From assembly GCA_963573315.1 (NCBI GenBank), contig OY752142.1:1550001-1614000 (forward strand): a DNA stretch of 64,000 nucleotides, read 5' to 3'. The position numbers and the translations under genes were made by a program. Numbering within the stretch: position 1 is the stretch's first letter; each line of letters opens with the position of its first letter. Below are positions 1 to 11,802 of the stretch, piece after piece. The notes under the pieces are model-generated. The model saw nothing but the letters and a program-made list of their open reading frames with translations, was not told the origin of the DNA and made no database searches. This stretch comes from Entomortierella parvispora (lineage: Eukaryota > Mortierellomycota > Mortierellomycetes > Mortierellales > Mortierellaceae).

Positions 1-3000
1 GCAATCTTGTCATACCTGAAATGCCAATAGCAGACTTGATCATCTGTCCTTGACCACCCTTGTTGTTGACACCAAGGTAGTCTCCCAAGTACCGACGCAT
101 ACTGACCAAAGAAAAGCGTCTGCGCTCTTTTCTGCCGGCGAGAACCTGATGGCCGTAATCACGGAGCTGAAGCCATTGGATTTGATCCTTGTTCTTTCTC
201 CAGCATCGCTGAATACGAATGGCGCACTCGTTCTTGTACTTCATGAAATTTCTCCAGGCGCGCTGAATACGGATCGCCATGTTGTGCCAGTAACGATCAC
301 GCAAATGCTCGAGAGCAAACAGGGTCTCGGGATGACGGATAAAGACCTTTGTAGTTCCCATCTGCCACTCTTCAGAGGCCACGCTGGTGTCCTTGAGAAT
401 TCGCTCCACACCGCTTCTAGCATCACCCTGCCAAGTGTACTCTCCTGCATAGGAGGTCTTTGGCGACAACAAGTAGAAACGCTCCAAGAACTTTTCGTAA
501 GTCTGACGCGAAGCGAAACCAGCGCGGCGCACACGGATGTTCTCGCATAGTCCAAGGTATTTGACTTGATGAAGAACCATCTTTGTGTCAAACTCGGTGG
601 GTGACTTGTTGCTGTTGGGTTTGATGGTACGGATATATGAGGGTGTGCACTGCATCAGGTTCTGAACAAGCAATCCAGCCGATGACTTGATCTTGTCTCC
701 AGCAGTTGGGGGTCTCTTCTTGCTGTCAAGATCCACAGGCTCGGGGAAGAGCGAAGCAAGGAATTGGTTTCCAGTGGTCGAGAGCATAGTCAAAATGTCC
801 TTGGAGAGTAAATCCTTGTTCTTGTCTGTCATGCCTGAAATCTGATACATGACATCTCCGGCATAATGCTTGACCAGGAAGGAGGCTCCACGGGACTCAA
901 AGTGGGGGTTGGACGAAAGACCATTGAGGCGCTGCACCAACGAGTTGTCGGCGGCATTCGAATCGGCATGGGCGGTGGCGCAAGCGTCGTTCATGGCAGC
1001 AAAGATACCAGGTGGGCGTTTCTCCTCGATGAGATCACACACAATCTTGTTGTTGAAAAAGTCAATGGGTGTCCACTGGATACGTTCACGAACGTACTCT
1101 TCCTGTTCCGTCTTGAGAGTTAGCTCGATAAAGATTTGTTGCAGCTTTTCGTTGACGTAGTTGATGCAGAGCTGTTCGAAAGAGTTCTCCTCGAAAATCT
1201 CGAAACCGTAAATATCCAAAACACCAATGGTGTAGGCATGGGCACCTCGTTGTTTCAGAGAGACGTTCACGCGACTGACAATCCATTCGAACAGGTTGTT
1301 GTAGATTCCCTTGCAGAGCGCATCCCTGACAGCAGCGGCCTATGAAATTTGCAAATCGATTTTTAGCATCTCCTAGATTATGAACTCAACCACACATCAT
1401 TATCATCGTACGTTACCTGGACAGGGTTGAGAGGAGATTCATACATCGAGCCTCTTCTGCCTCCTCGTTGCGTCTCAACCACACGAACAGTCAACGTTTT
1501 GATCAGCTGCTCGGCATCGACCTGCATAATGTATGCAATGAACGCGATAACTAATACAGGAAGAGATGTTCATTGGTAAGAAGAGGTGGTAAAGGCACAG
1601 TCGGCCACCTGTCCCCAACTCAACCTGAACTTACCATCGCTATCAGTAATCTCAGCATAGCCATCGCCGTTTTCTGCGAATTGAACATTTCCAAGCCAAA
1701 GGATGATGGCGAGCATACGGAAGATCTCGTCCTGCTCCAGTTGTGAAAGTCCAATTACACGCATAGCTTGCTATTTTGAGTAGGGGCACAGAAACTATTA
1801 GTCTTCAGATTCCAGTAAAAGTAAAAGTCAATGTGACAGAAACGTACCAAGGTCTCAGAAAAATCATGAACATCATCGATTCCATCAACTGACAAGCACC
1901 CACTTCTGTTTGTCAACAAGAAGCTCTCAGGACCAGTCATGCCGAATTGCTCTATTACAAAAACCAGATATGGTTAATTATAGTCAAACAGCCGGTTTGG
2001 TTTTCTGTGCAGTGTACATGTCCAAGTGCACACCTTGATAATTTGGAGGAGCGGCCTTGCAGTATTGGTAGAAAATATGGAAATTTCTCTCGTTGTCGAT
2101 CTGGCCCACAACACGGTTCTGTACCGGAAACCGAGCAAAAAAAACAAAGACGATTAGATCCGAATCCACTTTTTATGTCCAAAAGAAAGGGGGAAGCACT
2201 CAACGCAGAAATGCACTTCAATACCTTTTCGAGCAAATAGTTTGTGATGACTGCTCCGACTGGCTCTCCTTGGGTGTTGAATTGAATCTCCAGATATTTG
2301 CCCTATAAGAATTCAAAATTAGAGGCAATTCGTGTCTGCAAAACAGCTTTTGTTTAACACAGAGAGTATACTTCGACCAGTACTTACGTGACGACTAGAG
2401 TTGTTGTTCTTAAGTGTCTTGGCACATCCGAAAGATTCCAACAGTGGGTTTGTAGCAAGAACCATGTCCTTGATCTCCTTGATCTGAGAGGATTCGCCTC
2501 CTGAAACGGTGGCGATATATTGCATAATCTATTACAAAACAAGCGTGAGTAAGTATTGAGCAACTTCAGAGGTCATAACATACGGTAGAAGATGTCGATT
2601 GGGGCATACTCGCTTGGCGGCCTCTATCAATATTCGTTGTCAAAAAGGCATATAGACTGTGGTCAGATTTTATCCTCTTATCCTGAACAAAGCTATTTGG
2701 GGACGTGTCTGGTACCATACCTGTTTTTCCGGCTCCGGATTCTCCACTGATAATGATGCATTGGTTTTCCTTGTAGGCATTCATGGTGTAGTACGAGCTT
2801 TCTGCAATAGCGAAGACATGAGGAGGAACCTGGTTCAGGTACAAAAAAAAAGGTCAGACTCGATTGTTTTTTGGTGACACAAGAACAAAACTAACGAGCA
2901 TTCGACTCGCCCACATCTGGTGGTGCAACACTGCAACACTTCTCAGGCCAGGCAAAGAGAGCAGGCAAAGCGAGCAAGTCAGCGTCATTGTCATCCTTAC

Positions 3001-3744
3001 CTCGAGACGGTTCTTTCCTTGATACGACTTCAAGACTTCATCGGTATAGATCCCCAGATCGCGGAAGGGGTTCACACTGATCAACACATGTCCGATGTAT
3101 GTCTTTAGAGAGTGAAAGGGAAAATGAAGGAAAGCAGAATCCAAGTTAGAGATAAAGACAGATCCAACGTCTTTCGTTGATGGTCGTCTCCTGAATGGTG
3201 CTCTTTTAACAGTCGAATTCCCGCGCTCAACATAATGCAGCAAATGCAGCATATTGGAGGCTAGCCTGCGTTGCCATCAATAGCTCATCGGATGCCGAGG
3301 AGATGCAGCTCTGTCGTTTCTCCCTTGTCCAGGTCAAAGTACCAAGCCGAAAGACCCGGTCCAATCGGCGCCTGTGGTCTCTTCCCCAATCGAGAGTTAC
3401 TCCAATACGAATTGGCGTCGAGTCAGAGATCGGGTCCTGGGCCACGTCTGCGAGACTTACATAGATCTCTTGGTTGTCAAAACGCTTCTTCAAGTTCTCG
3501 TTGATGGTTTCGTTGTTGACTTTGGTCAGGAGGGTCATGTCGCTCACGCCAGCGGACTTTTTCTTGATGCTCTCCTGGAAAAAGTTGGCCTTTTGGGGCG
3601 CATTGGACGACTTTTTGGCCTTTGGTGCCTATAGAGATGAGAAAAGAGAGAACAATTGGGACGAGGTTTAGAAAGGAGAAAAGAAGGGTGGGAAGGGGCG
3701 AGGCGGAACAAGAGTCGACGCAGGGGACAGGATGCAATTACCAT
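1..3744 (-). CDS. myo1: Class I myosin heavy chain, 5' part (cut by left window edge)
   Basis: Actin-based motor of the fungal Myo3/5/MyoA class, which drives endocytic actin patches and polar growth. The motor head is spread over at least ten exons. The P-loop GESGAGKT is at about residues 120-127, switch I NNNSSRH at about 173-179, and the DIYGFE relay region follows. Two IQ-type helices ([21 protein letters not shown]) end the visible part just as the tail begins; SH3 and acidic regions would lie outside the window. The start is inferred: an ATG at 3744-3742 is followed directly by a GTAATT donor and joins the next exon at 3628, giving [18 protein letters not shown], which fits the family's basic N terminus. 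The exon at 2623-2610 is only 14 bases and encodes the EAAKR stretch after the P-loop. The family call is secure; the exact start is less so. Confidence 0.93.
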
Positions 3745-5267
3745 TGCGGTGTCTCGGGTGTCCTATGGAAGAAGAGTTGATGGGGGAGTGATGAGGAGGG
3801 TTGGCAGGAGACGAGAAGAAATGAGGGTGGTGAAGGAGAAGAAGAGGACGAGGAGGAGGGGGAGGAGCAGGAGGAGGGATGAAGGAAAAGGATGGGGAAT
3901 GACAAAGAAGATGAAGAAGAAAAAGAAGAAAAAGAAGAAAAGGAGGGATGCAGCGGACAGACGCTGTGTGAAGGAGGGAGTGGGCGAGTGGAGGAGGAGC
4001 AAGGGCTGCTTCCAGGCACGGAATGGACGCAGTGTCGCAGTGTGCAGTGTGAAGTGCGATGTGTGCAGTGTGAAGTTTCGAATTAAAAATGAAATTCATG
4101 ACGTCTTTTTTTTCTGCTCGACTTACCTCAAGGGCTGTTTGCTTGCACAGCCATCGTTCTCTTTGCTGGTCCTAAAAGCGACACTTTTTTCTTCTCTCTT
4201 CTCTTCTCCCTCTTCTTTCGCTCTTTCTTCCTTGCTCGCCTTCTTCCCGCCCAATTCCTATGTGCGTCGCTCCTTGTGAGTCTCCTCCCTCTTTTCCCAA
4301 TCCACCAAAGACTCACAACCCTGCATCATTGCTGACGTTTATTCCCCAGCTTCTACCTGTCTTGTCTTGCAGACAGACCTGTTCCTGTCCCTATCACCTC
4401 GGTCACTACTATATTCTCTTCATCAATAAGCAGCTTTTACACAGTGGTTATATCTATCTATTTGCACAAAAGGAAATCCCAGTTGATATCAACAAGGAGC
4501 TAGACCGGGGGGACGATCTTGTCGTAGATGGGAACACCGAGCCAACAAAGAAAAAACATTGATGTACAACCACCTATCCTTCGCAATAGGCACAAGTCTG
4601 AAAAAGGTCCCAAAGCTGCTCCTTTGCAATGATTGTGAGCATCCGTTCCAACAACTCTTCTGACAGCATGGTCTCCTTGAGTGAACCGGAAGAGCGCAGC
4701 TGTTCTCTCCCAGATGTTAAAGAGCACTCAAAAAGAAAAAGAAAAAAAGATGAAAAAGAGTGATCCCCAGACACACCCTTCATTCTAGCAGCCCTGTGTT
4801 GGCCCGGTAGCCTATACCTTGTCTTCATGACTTTATGACTTCCTCGTTCTGAACGCGATGTTAAACCTGAAAAGGCATGTGTTGTTCGGAAACGGGATAG
4901 CGGTCGACAGCAACACTTCTCACTTTTCAATTGCCTCCCATCATGCTTTGGCCCGTGAAAGGCGCTTCTCCTCAGGACAGGAAATACTTGCCTCGGCCGC
5001 AGAGGCCAAATGAAAATAAGGGAGGACAGAAAGAACTAGCGCGGCGGGCAAGTGACAAGGGCGGGGGGGTTGCCACTTTCAAGTTCATGCAAGGCAAAGG
5101 AGAAATTGAACACTCTTTGTGAGCAACAAAGGCGGGTCAGCAAAAAAAAAAACGCGTCCCAAAGCACACAACATCTGTGTCGCGTCACCACGACAAAAGC
5201 AGGCAGCCATTGACACCATGTCCTACCAGAATAAAGTAGCTCTTGTTTCCGATCGTTGAGAGCAGTT
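3745..5267. other. Intergenic, no supported gene
   Basis: This is the upstream region of the myosin gene. It holds a strongly purine-rich stretch on the + strand (about 3650-3960, runs of AAG, GAAG and GGAG) that overlaps the myosin leader and first intron, a pyrimidine-rich stretch around 4170-4250, and otherwise unremarkable sequence. The open frames here are low-complexity products of the purine or pyrimidine bias, with no recognisable domain. Confidence 0.6.
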
Positions 5268-5525
5268 ATAATCGAGTGGTAGCGCTATTGGGTTGAACGC
5301 ATGCATCCTCCGACTCTTGGATCAACTAGGTCTGCTCCCCGATGTCAGGAAGATCTCCAACAAGAAAGTCGCGTGGTAAAGGGGCGCGACGTCGACCTCC
5401 TCAGAAAGGCCGTACAGGCGGAGTTCTCTACTGCTTAGGATGGGAGAGTGAAGGTCGCCAATGTGATATCTAGTAGGGAGAGATGGTGTAAGATTGCACG
5501 AACCACCGATTGCAGCTTTTTTCAA
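5268..5525 (+). pseudogene. Decayed, internally deleted FAD-monooxygenase fragment
   Basis: Two blocks match the intact monooxygenase gene at 8612-10490. The first (about 5268-5352) corresponds to about 8731-8812 and includes the same LNA-ILRLLDQLGLLPDV coding stretch. The second (about 5353-5525) corresponds to about 9078-9235 and includes the KSRGKG-RRRPPQKGRTGG stretch. About 265 bases present between these blocks in the intact gene are missing here. After the deletion the same frame continues for about 40 codons, then meets a TAG in the copy of the GDIL region, and similarity fades after about 5525. There is no start codon and no GxGxxG segment, so it cannot be functional. It is either a partial local duplicate or the remnant of a second gene. 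Confidence 0.85.
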
Positions 5526-5705
5526 TGGTTTTCAGGAAGCTCTCGTGGCACTACCTTGAAAGCTGCAAATAGTCAGCCGGCCTCACAGGTACCATTCATG
5601 TCTGTCCAACCGGAATGAAGTCCAAAGACGCCGCTTTTTTGATAGCTCAATCCTTGAGAGCAGCACCTTCGATCGGCGGTGCAGCAGGAAATTCTGTTGT
5701 CGTTG

Positions 5706-5758
5706 TTGATTTTCTCTTTTCTCTTTTCTCTTTTTTCTTTTCTCTTTTCCACTTTCTG
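5706..5758 (+). repeat. CTTTT-type pyrimidine tract in the kelch-gene leader
   Basis: Tandem TCTTTTC-like units make an almost pure pyrimidine stretch about 160 bases before the ATG at 5915. Such CT-rich leaders are common near fungal transcription starts. That it marks the promoter or 5' leader of the kelch gene is inference. Confidence 0.45.
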
Positions 5759-5914
5759 TTGTTTGGTTTGTCTACTTCCACCTGTCGGTGTCCGTTGACC
5801 AACCCACTGTCCAGCTCTCCACCGCCCTTCTCTTCTATCCATCTTCACGTTACAGTCACCTCCAATCCACTCCACTCTTCCCTCGCTTTTCCTCTTCTCT
5901 CCCGCCACTCTACA

Positions 5915-7965
5915 ATGGTGACCAACGGCAACAGGCGAATTGCCCTAGCCGCGACATCTGCCCTACTCATCGCCTGCTCCTTCACCCCATTGATCCAACC
6001 CCTTGTCATGGCTCAAGTGATGCCGACCCCAGTCCAGGACTTTGCCTGGGTACGGTCCGGCCCCTATCTCTACATTGAAGGAGGCTATGTCAACCTCAAC
6101 AATACTCCTCAGTTCACCACCTCTCAATCGTTTGCCCTCGATTTGTCGGTTTCTTGGCCGGTGACCGCTGCTCCCTGGTATGCTTTGTCCAACGGAACAG
6201 CAGCTCAGGCTTTTTACGCTGTTAGCTCACCCAACAACCAAACCATCCTCACGCTCAAGTTTGTTTCGCCGGCGAGTTACACCATTATCGCATACAACGA
6301 CCTTACAAACACTTGGGGACCTCCCAACTCGGTGACAACTGTCCCCGACATCTTATCATATGGATTTAAACCTGTAACAGATCCGACCTCGGGCTTGGTT
6401 TACATTGCGGGGATTGCTTCCATGAACGCTTACAACATTGCGACCCAGGCTTGGACCGCGCCGGGCCCGATCATGACTTCGATGTTGACAGCCAAAGCTT
6501 TCGGAGCGGCAGTCTACAACCCAACCAGAAAGACAATCATGCATGTGGGTGGATACGATTATGGAGTCAACCCGACTCACTTCGACCCCCAGGTGGTCGT
6601 GACAGAGTATGCACCCGCAACTAACAAGTGGTCTGTCATGGTAAGTATATTGTCTCCGGAAAGGCTGTTGAAGTTCAGTGAGAGCTTTCTCGCCTAAAGT
6701 GTTTTGTCATGTCATTGTCAACTGTAGAATACCACTGGAACTCCCCCCGCCCCAGTTGCCGATCATTGTGCGGCCATCAGTATGCATATCATTGCCGACC
6801 TGATTGCGTATAAACCATTTCGGAAAACAGGCGTACTGACTTTGCAACTTCTTTTTTCACCCTTCCCTTCTTCGAAGATGATGATGGATCAACGTTGATC
6901 GTCTTTGGTGGTCGAACATCGGTTGTCACGCCTGCTTTCACAGGAAACATTTTTATCCTGGATGTTATCACAGGCGTTTGGACAAAAGGACCCGCCCAAG
7001 CGACTCCCCGTATCTACGCTGCCTGTGTTATTGTCGGTGATCAGTTAGTAGTCTGGGGCGGAAGCAGTGACAGCAACAACACTCTGCTCTCGGTCGAACC
7101 TATTGTCTTTGATATCACATTGAAACAATGGACCAACAACTACACAGCCCCCGCTTACTATCTGAACAGCCCGCCACCAAAGCCGCCGGGCTCCACTGGA
7201 AGTTCAGGGGGAAGCACTGGAGGAGGAAGCGGCGGCCGCGGTTCAAGTGGCAGCAGTGGCTCATCAGGTGGATCATCTTCATCTTCATCCTCCGTCAGTC
7301 TTGGACCTATTGTGGGTGGCGTAGTAGGAGCGTTGGCGGTGATTGGAGCCATCGTTGGTTTCCTGATCTACCGACGACGACAAAACAAAAAATTGGAGGA
7401 AGTGAAGGAACAGGTGTCTCAGCAGAGGATGGTCATTGAGGCTGAGCAGTCCAATCGGTTTGCTACACACAAAAACGACAGTCGTCGGAATGATGACAGT
7501 GCTGGCTCTGGTGGCACTGGCAATGTTGTCGCAGGGGGGGACAGTCCTGTCAGCAGTGGTGGCGACAACAGTTTGACTTCCACATCTTATCCAATACCTC
7601 CAAGCTATTATCCAAACAGTAACAGCAACTCGACAACTATTTACAAGTTCGACCAGTCCTCGTCGTTTCCCCATCTGCAACAGACAAAACAATTTATGAC
7701 CGCCGTGAGTAGTCCTGTCATGTCTTCGCAGGCCCTGAGGACACCCCATACCCCTGCAATCAACAATTTCAACACACAGAACCCTCAATTATATCAAAAA
7801 CCCATGTTTCAAACTGGAGTTGCCGTCAGTGGACCTCAAGAGTATCTTACGCCCACCGGACGCGCGCCTCAGGTGTTCAGCAACGAGTCTGGAATCTACC
7901 ATGAGCAAGAATCGGGCAGGGTACAACAAAACCATCCACAGGGAGAGGCGTTTGGGTGTCAATAA
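5915..7965 (+). CDS. Secreted kelch-repeat protein with single transmembrane anchor
   Basis: A 621-residue protein in three exons (5915-6640, 6728-6779, 6878-7965); the joins keep frame and give ...INDDGSTLIVFGGR. Residues 1 to about 34 look like a signal peptide (basic start, then a hydrophobic ALAATSALLIACSF stretch). The outer part has kelch-like blades (for example STLIVFGGR and QLVVWGGS). A Gly/Ser-rich linker (about 360-400) leads to a hydrophobic segment (IVGGVVGALAVIGAIVGFLI, about 402-421) and a basic stop-transfer RRRQNKK. The cytoplasmic tail is about 190 residues rich in Ser, Asn, Gln and Pro. The plan suggests a plasma-membrane or wall-associated receptor-like or adhesive protein; the ligand is unknown. 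The ATG at 5915 was preferred to in-frame 5615 because it begins the signal peptide. The gene lies between the monooxygenase pseudogene and its intact relative. Confidence 0.88.
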
Positions 7966-8611
7966 AAAACGGTTCATAAATGAAGTAAGGCAGCTGTTGA
8001 TCCCGATGACATCGATTGACGGCCCTTTTGAGCCAACTCTGCATGCAGGGGTTCAATCAAGGGCAAACACACGTCTGATGAGATAGAAACAGGATAGAGG
8101 CTATGTCAAACTTGTTCTTTCCAAGAAGGAAAGACAGGAAAGAAAGTCGGCATCAACAAAATAGCGTTAATGCAACATGCAGTGCAACACGAATGATTGA
8201 CGGTCAAAATCGGAAAGTGAACAAAGAACCCATTTATCTCCTGGTCAGTCCAACCCTGCTCTCAGCCCATGACATGCATGTCATTGGGATCGGTCCGAGG
8301 CTCTACTCCGGTGACAGGAGGACAAGGCGCACACAAGGAGGCGGACCGAGCGCGCGTCAAAGATCTTGCAGCAGGCGAAGCAATGTTGCCTAAATAGGAA
8401 ACTCTTTATGTGTCCACATCTGACGCGACCTCTTTGCTCTCTGTTGGCCAGGGTTCTGGACTCTCCAGGCATCCTTTGATCCATTTATAAGGTGCGAACT
8501 CGCTTCCTTTTTCAACTTTTTCGACAACTCTTATCTCCTCCAACTTTCCTGCAGAGCCAAAAAAAAAAAAAAAAAACATCACTCCTACTCACCGTAAACA
8601 AAAGAAGTACC
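7966..8611. other. Intergenic between kelch and monooxygenase genes
   Basis: This stretch of about 645 bases should hold the kelch terminator and the monooxygenase promoter. A TTTATAAGG TATA-like box lies near 8484. A run of 17 A follows near 8560 in the presumed leader. No further gene is supported. Confidence 0.45.
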
Positions 8612-10490
8612 ATGCCACCCAGCAATCTCCGAGTCCTCATCGCCGGCGGAGGCATCGGCGGACTCATGCTCGCTATTATTTTCGAGGCTGCCAAAATCGA
8701 CTACTTGATTCTCGAACGGTCTAGCAGACTTCAATCGACTGGTAGCGCCATCGGCTTGAACGCCTGCATCCTCCGACTCTTGGATCAACTAGGTCTCCTT
8801 CCTGATGTCAAAAGAATATCAAAGCCAATAGGAGGCATCCGTCTAAGTCGTGAAGATCTCTCCACAGTTGGCAAAATGGACTTTATGTTTGGTGAGAAGC
8901 ACTATGGTTACTACGGTCTTGTTATGTCCCGCCCAGAGCTCTATGACATTCTAAAAGCCCGGGTACCAGCGGAAAAGGTCCTTCTCCAGAAGCATGTTGT
9001 AGATGTGATCGAGTTGGACGAGGATGAAGAGCAAAGTCCCATATCGCCTGCTTCTCCTACTTCACCGACGAGTCCAAGGTCTCCAACAAAAAAGTCGCGT
9101 GGCAAAGGGGGGCGACGTCGACCTCCTCAGAAAGGCCGTACAGGTGGAGTTCTCTGCCGCTGCAAGGATGGGACAGTATACCGCGGCGATATCCTAATAG
9201 GCGCAGATGGTGCATATTCAAGTGTTCGCGACTGCTTGTACGATCGACTATTGCGCCAACAAAAGCTTCCGATCGGTGATTCTCAGCCATTGGATCTTTC
9301 CTATGTCTGCGTCCTGGGGGTCTCCCAGGTGTACGATCCAAAAGTCATTCCGGCCACAGGTGAAACGTTTTCAGGATTCGAGCTCATCGTCTGTGAAGAT
9401 GGGCGCCTGGTAAGTACATTTCTCTGATCACTACAACTGCAATGGCTACTCCTTCATCTCATCTCATTCGTTATTTTTTTTCTGATTGTGTCTCTTTCCA
9501 TTGTACTCTTGGTGTCATGAACAGATATGGCTAAGTCCCCTTGTCAACAATAGAATCGCGTGGTGCTACGGTCAAAGCTATGAGAGTAATCCTGAGACAG
9601 AGGCTACTGCTAAAGAGAATCGATGGTGGGGCAACAACTCAACGGTCACTCATGACCTGCAGAAGAGAGTAGAGAGCATTCCGACCAAGTTTGGTCTCAA
9701 ACTTGGGGACATTATCGGGTCAACACAGCAAGATATGATCTCTGCTGTCCTTTTAGAAGACAAGACCTTTGAGACCTGGCACACCAAACGCGTAGTTCTC
9801 ATTGGGGATGGTAAGTATTCCTTGGATCTGCCAGCAGTTAGTGCGTACATTCCATCATTATACTCCTCAACAACAGACTGACATTGTTTTTTACTTTTTT
9901 ACTATCACTTGTAAGCCTGCCACAAGGTAAAGAGTCCGTCAGCAAAAGAAGGGATTCGCTGTTCTGTACACCGCGTTCTTTGAGCCCAGGGAGTAAACAC
10001 AATTAACTGATATTTCAATCCCTCGATCGTTTAAAGATGTTGCCTTTCGCAGGACAAGGCGCGGTTCATGCCATGTTGGACGGTGTTTGCTTGGCCAACT
10101 TGATATACGGCATGACTTCAACTCGCTCCGAGGACTTTGAAAAAGTCTTTGCTGAATATCAAGCCCAGCGATCGACTGCTGCAAGTAAAGCTGTCTTTGG
10201 TTCCCGGTGCTTTGGTGCGTTCCTGACTGCGCCTGTAAGTGTCTCATCTCGCTCTGCTTCGTTGTGTTCTGTTGTTGCAAAGTCAAGATATTAGACTGAC
10301 TTTTTTCTGGCCGCATCGTTTGCAATAGACTTTTCTGGGCCGTCTTTTCCGCAAGGCAATTCTGAATGCTCCTGCTTGGATGACTAGGGCCAGTATCGAT
10401 TTCATCATGCGTGATCGTCCACAGTTGTCATTTTTGCCTAAAATCCCGGACAGGGGTTGCGCAAAGGCCTGGTGGGATTGGAATCCTTGA
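8612..10490 (+). CDS. FAD-dependent monooxygenase (PHBH-type fold)
   Basis: A 484-residue flavoprotein hydroxylase-like enzyme in five exons: 8612-9409, 9525-9810, 9916-9926, 10037-10234, 10329-10490. All joins keep frame. The dinucleotide-binding motif GGGIGGLMLA is at about residues 11-20, followed by an acidic residue in LILERS. GADGAYSSVR is the family's GD/FAD-pyrophosphate motif, and GDACHKMLPFAGQGA is the C-terminal FAD ribityl motif, with Cys where Ala is usual. Exon 3 has only 11 bases and supplies ACHK within that motif. Residues about 134-181 are an unusual insertion of Ser-Pro-Thr repeats followed by a basic RGKGGRRRPPQKGR patch. The substrate is unknown; relatives hydroxylate aromatic or polyketide-like compounds. 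No biosynthetic cluster surrounds it. A broken copy lies at 5268-5525. Confidence 0.9.
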
Positions 10491-10685
10491 TTTTCCTCTT
10501 TTTTTTTGAATTTTAAATTTTGAATTTTGTTTCTTTGGCTGACCTCGCAAGGTTGCGTATTTATTTTGCTTACCTCCTTCTGAATAATGATGACATGACA
10601 ATAGTATCTCGACATTCAATAAAAAATGTAAAAAGGACTTGTTTTTGAAGCGATTGTTTTAATGATTCATCTGCATCGCTTCAGT

Positions 10686-11652
10686 TTAGAATGGAGACTT
10701 TTGTGCCAAGAGTCCTGATGGCTTCTTCAAAAGCTTCCCTGATTCCTGTACTGCTGCCACAATGTCTCCGATATCAGTTTCCAGGACCTATTACCAAACA
10801 GTGTACAAAAGAATGAATGAGTATTTTAGTGGCAACGTCTATTCCTCCTTTTGACTCGCATCCGCTCTTTGCCTTCCTTTCTCTCTTTTTTCCTTTCCTC
10901 TTTTCCTTTTCATTTAGCAAACCAGTGTTCCAGATCCCATACCATTCCTCCTGTAACGATTTCCGCCAAAATGTCGTGAACCTCCTTGAAATGAAAGATC
11001 TACAGTAAAAAAAAGAAAATTGTCAGCGCAAGTTCCGATTTCCGTTTTGACATCTCTCTCTAGTTCGAGTCGAGTCAACATACCAAGTCCAGTTCGCAAA
11101 CATTCTCAAAGGACCTGTCCAAGCTCTCGACAAAAACCTGTCCGAGGAAACCCCGTTTGGTTAGTTAGATTGAAGATATTAGATAATCATTGGTCCAAAA
11201 GGACAAAACAAAAACACGAAAGACTGTAAGTAACAAAGAGTCTATTGCTATTACCTGAATCAGATCCAAGATACCAAGCTCACTCTCGGACTCATCGACG
11301 ACAAACACAAAGTAGAGGGTGGCATAGTGACGGTAGATCACCCGGGTATCTTGCCCTCCCAGCATTTGGCTTCCCTCCAAGAAATTGCATACGGTATCGG
11401 GTCGTTTTGAGATGAGGCTGAAGATCTCCTTGATGAGTGCCTGTTGTGTTGCAATGTCCTATAATGGAAAAGGGTCGAAGAGCCGATTAGGTCCAATGTA
11501 GCCCTGACCTTAGTCTCGTTTTGCTCCCTGCATGCGTGCATGCATGCCATTCCAAGAAAAAAAAAGTAACCAAGTTTCCGTACGATGGGCTGGTAGAACT
11601 TTGTCAGCCGTGGGTTGCCATGGTTGTTGAAGATGAGGACAGACTTGATCAT
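10686..11652 (-). CDS. APS3: AP-3 adaptor complex sigma subunit
   Basis: The small subunit of the AP-3 clathrin-type adaptor, which sorts cargo from Golgi or endosome to the vacuole. Five exons (11652-11584, 11458-11255, then VFVESLDRSFENVCELDL, IFHFKEVHDILAEIVTGGM, and 10787-10686) give 161 residues, a normal length for the family. Diagnostic sequence includes the MIKSVLIFNNHG start, FLEGSQMLGGQDTRVIYRHY, and the FVFVVDESESELGILDLIQ segment. The first intron falls after YQPI. The gene converges on the monooxygenase gene. Its start codon is only 124 bases from the terminal repeat of the transposable element at 11777. Confidence 0.95.
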
Positions 11653-11682
11653 GATGCGATGGACTCTTGTTCCAGAGAGAAA

Positions 11683-11706
11683 GTCGAGGTCGAGGTCGAG
11701 GTCGAG
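11683..11706 (+). repeat. Four perfect GTCGAG hexamers just upstream of APS3
   Basis: Four head-to-tail copies of GTCGAG, followed by two degenerate copies (GGCGAG, GCTGAG), lie 31-66 bases before the AP-3 sigma ATG on the minus strand. They are therefore in its likely leader or core promoter. Confidence 0.7.
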
Positions 11707-11776
11707 GGCGAGGCTGAGGGATGTCCAACTGGAGAGAGTGGATGCAATCAATTGATTGCGTCGTGGCAAAGAAATA

Positions 11777-11802
11777 CAGTGCACGACAACAAGTCACAAC
11801 AA
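11777..11802 (+). repeat. Left terminal inverted repeat
   Basis: A 26-base repeat starting CAGTGCACGAC. Its exact reverse complement is at 12536-12561. It is flanked on the outside by TA. Confidence 0.95.

Noticed and set aside
3656-4279. 207-codon + strand open frame opposite the myosin leader
   Set aside because: Arg/Lys-rich product of the purine tract; not a plausible protein.
5270-5300. tRNA-like A-box (GTGGTAGCGC) near 5277
   Set aside because: The sequence aligns with the monooxygenase coding sequence at 8738, and no B-box or cloverleaf follows.
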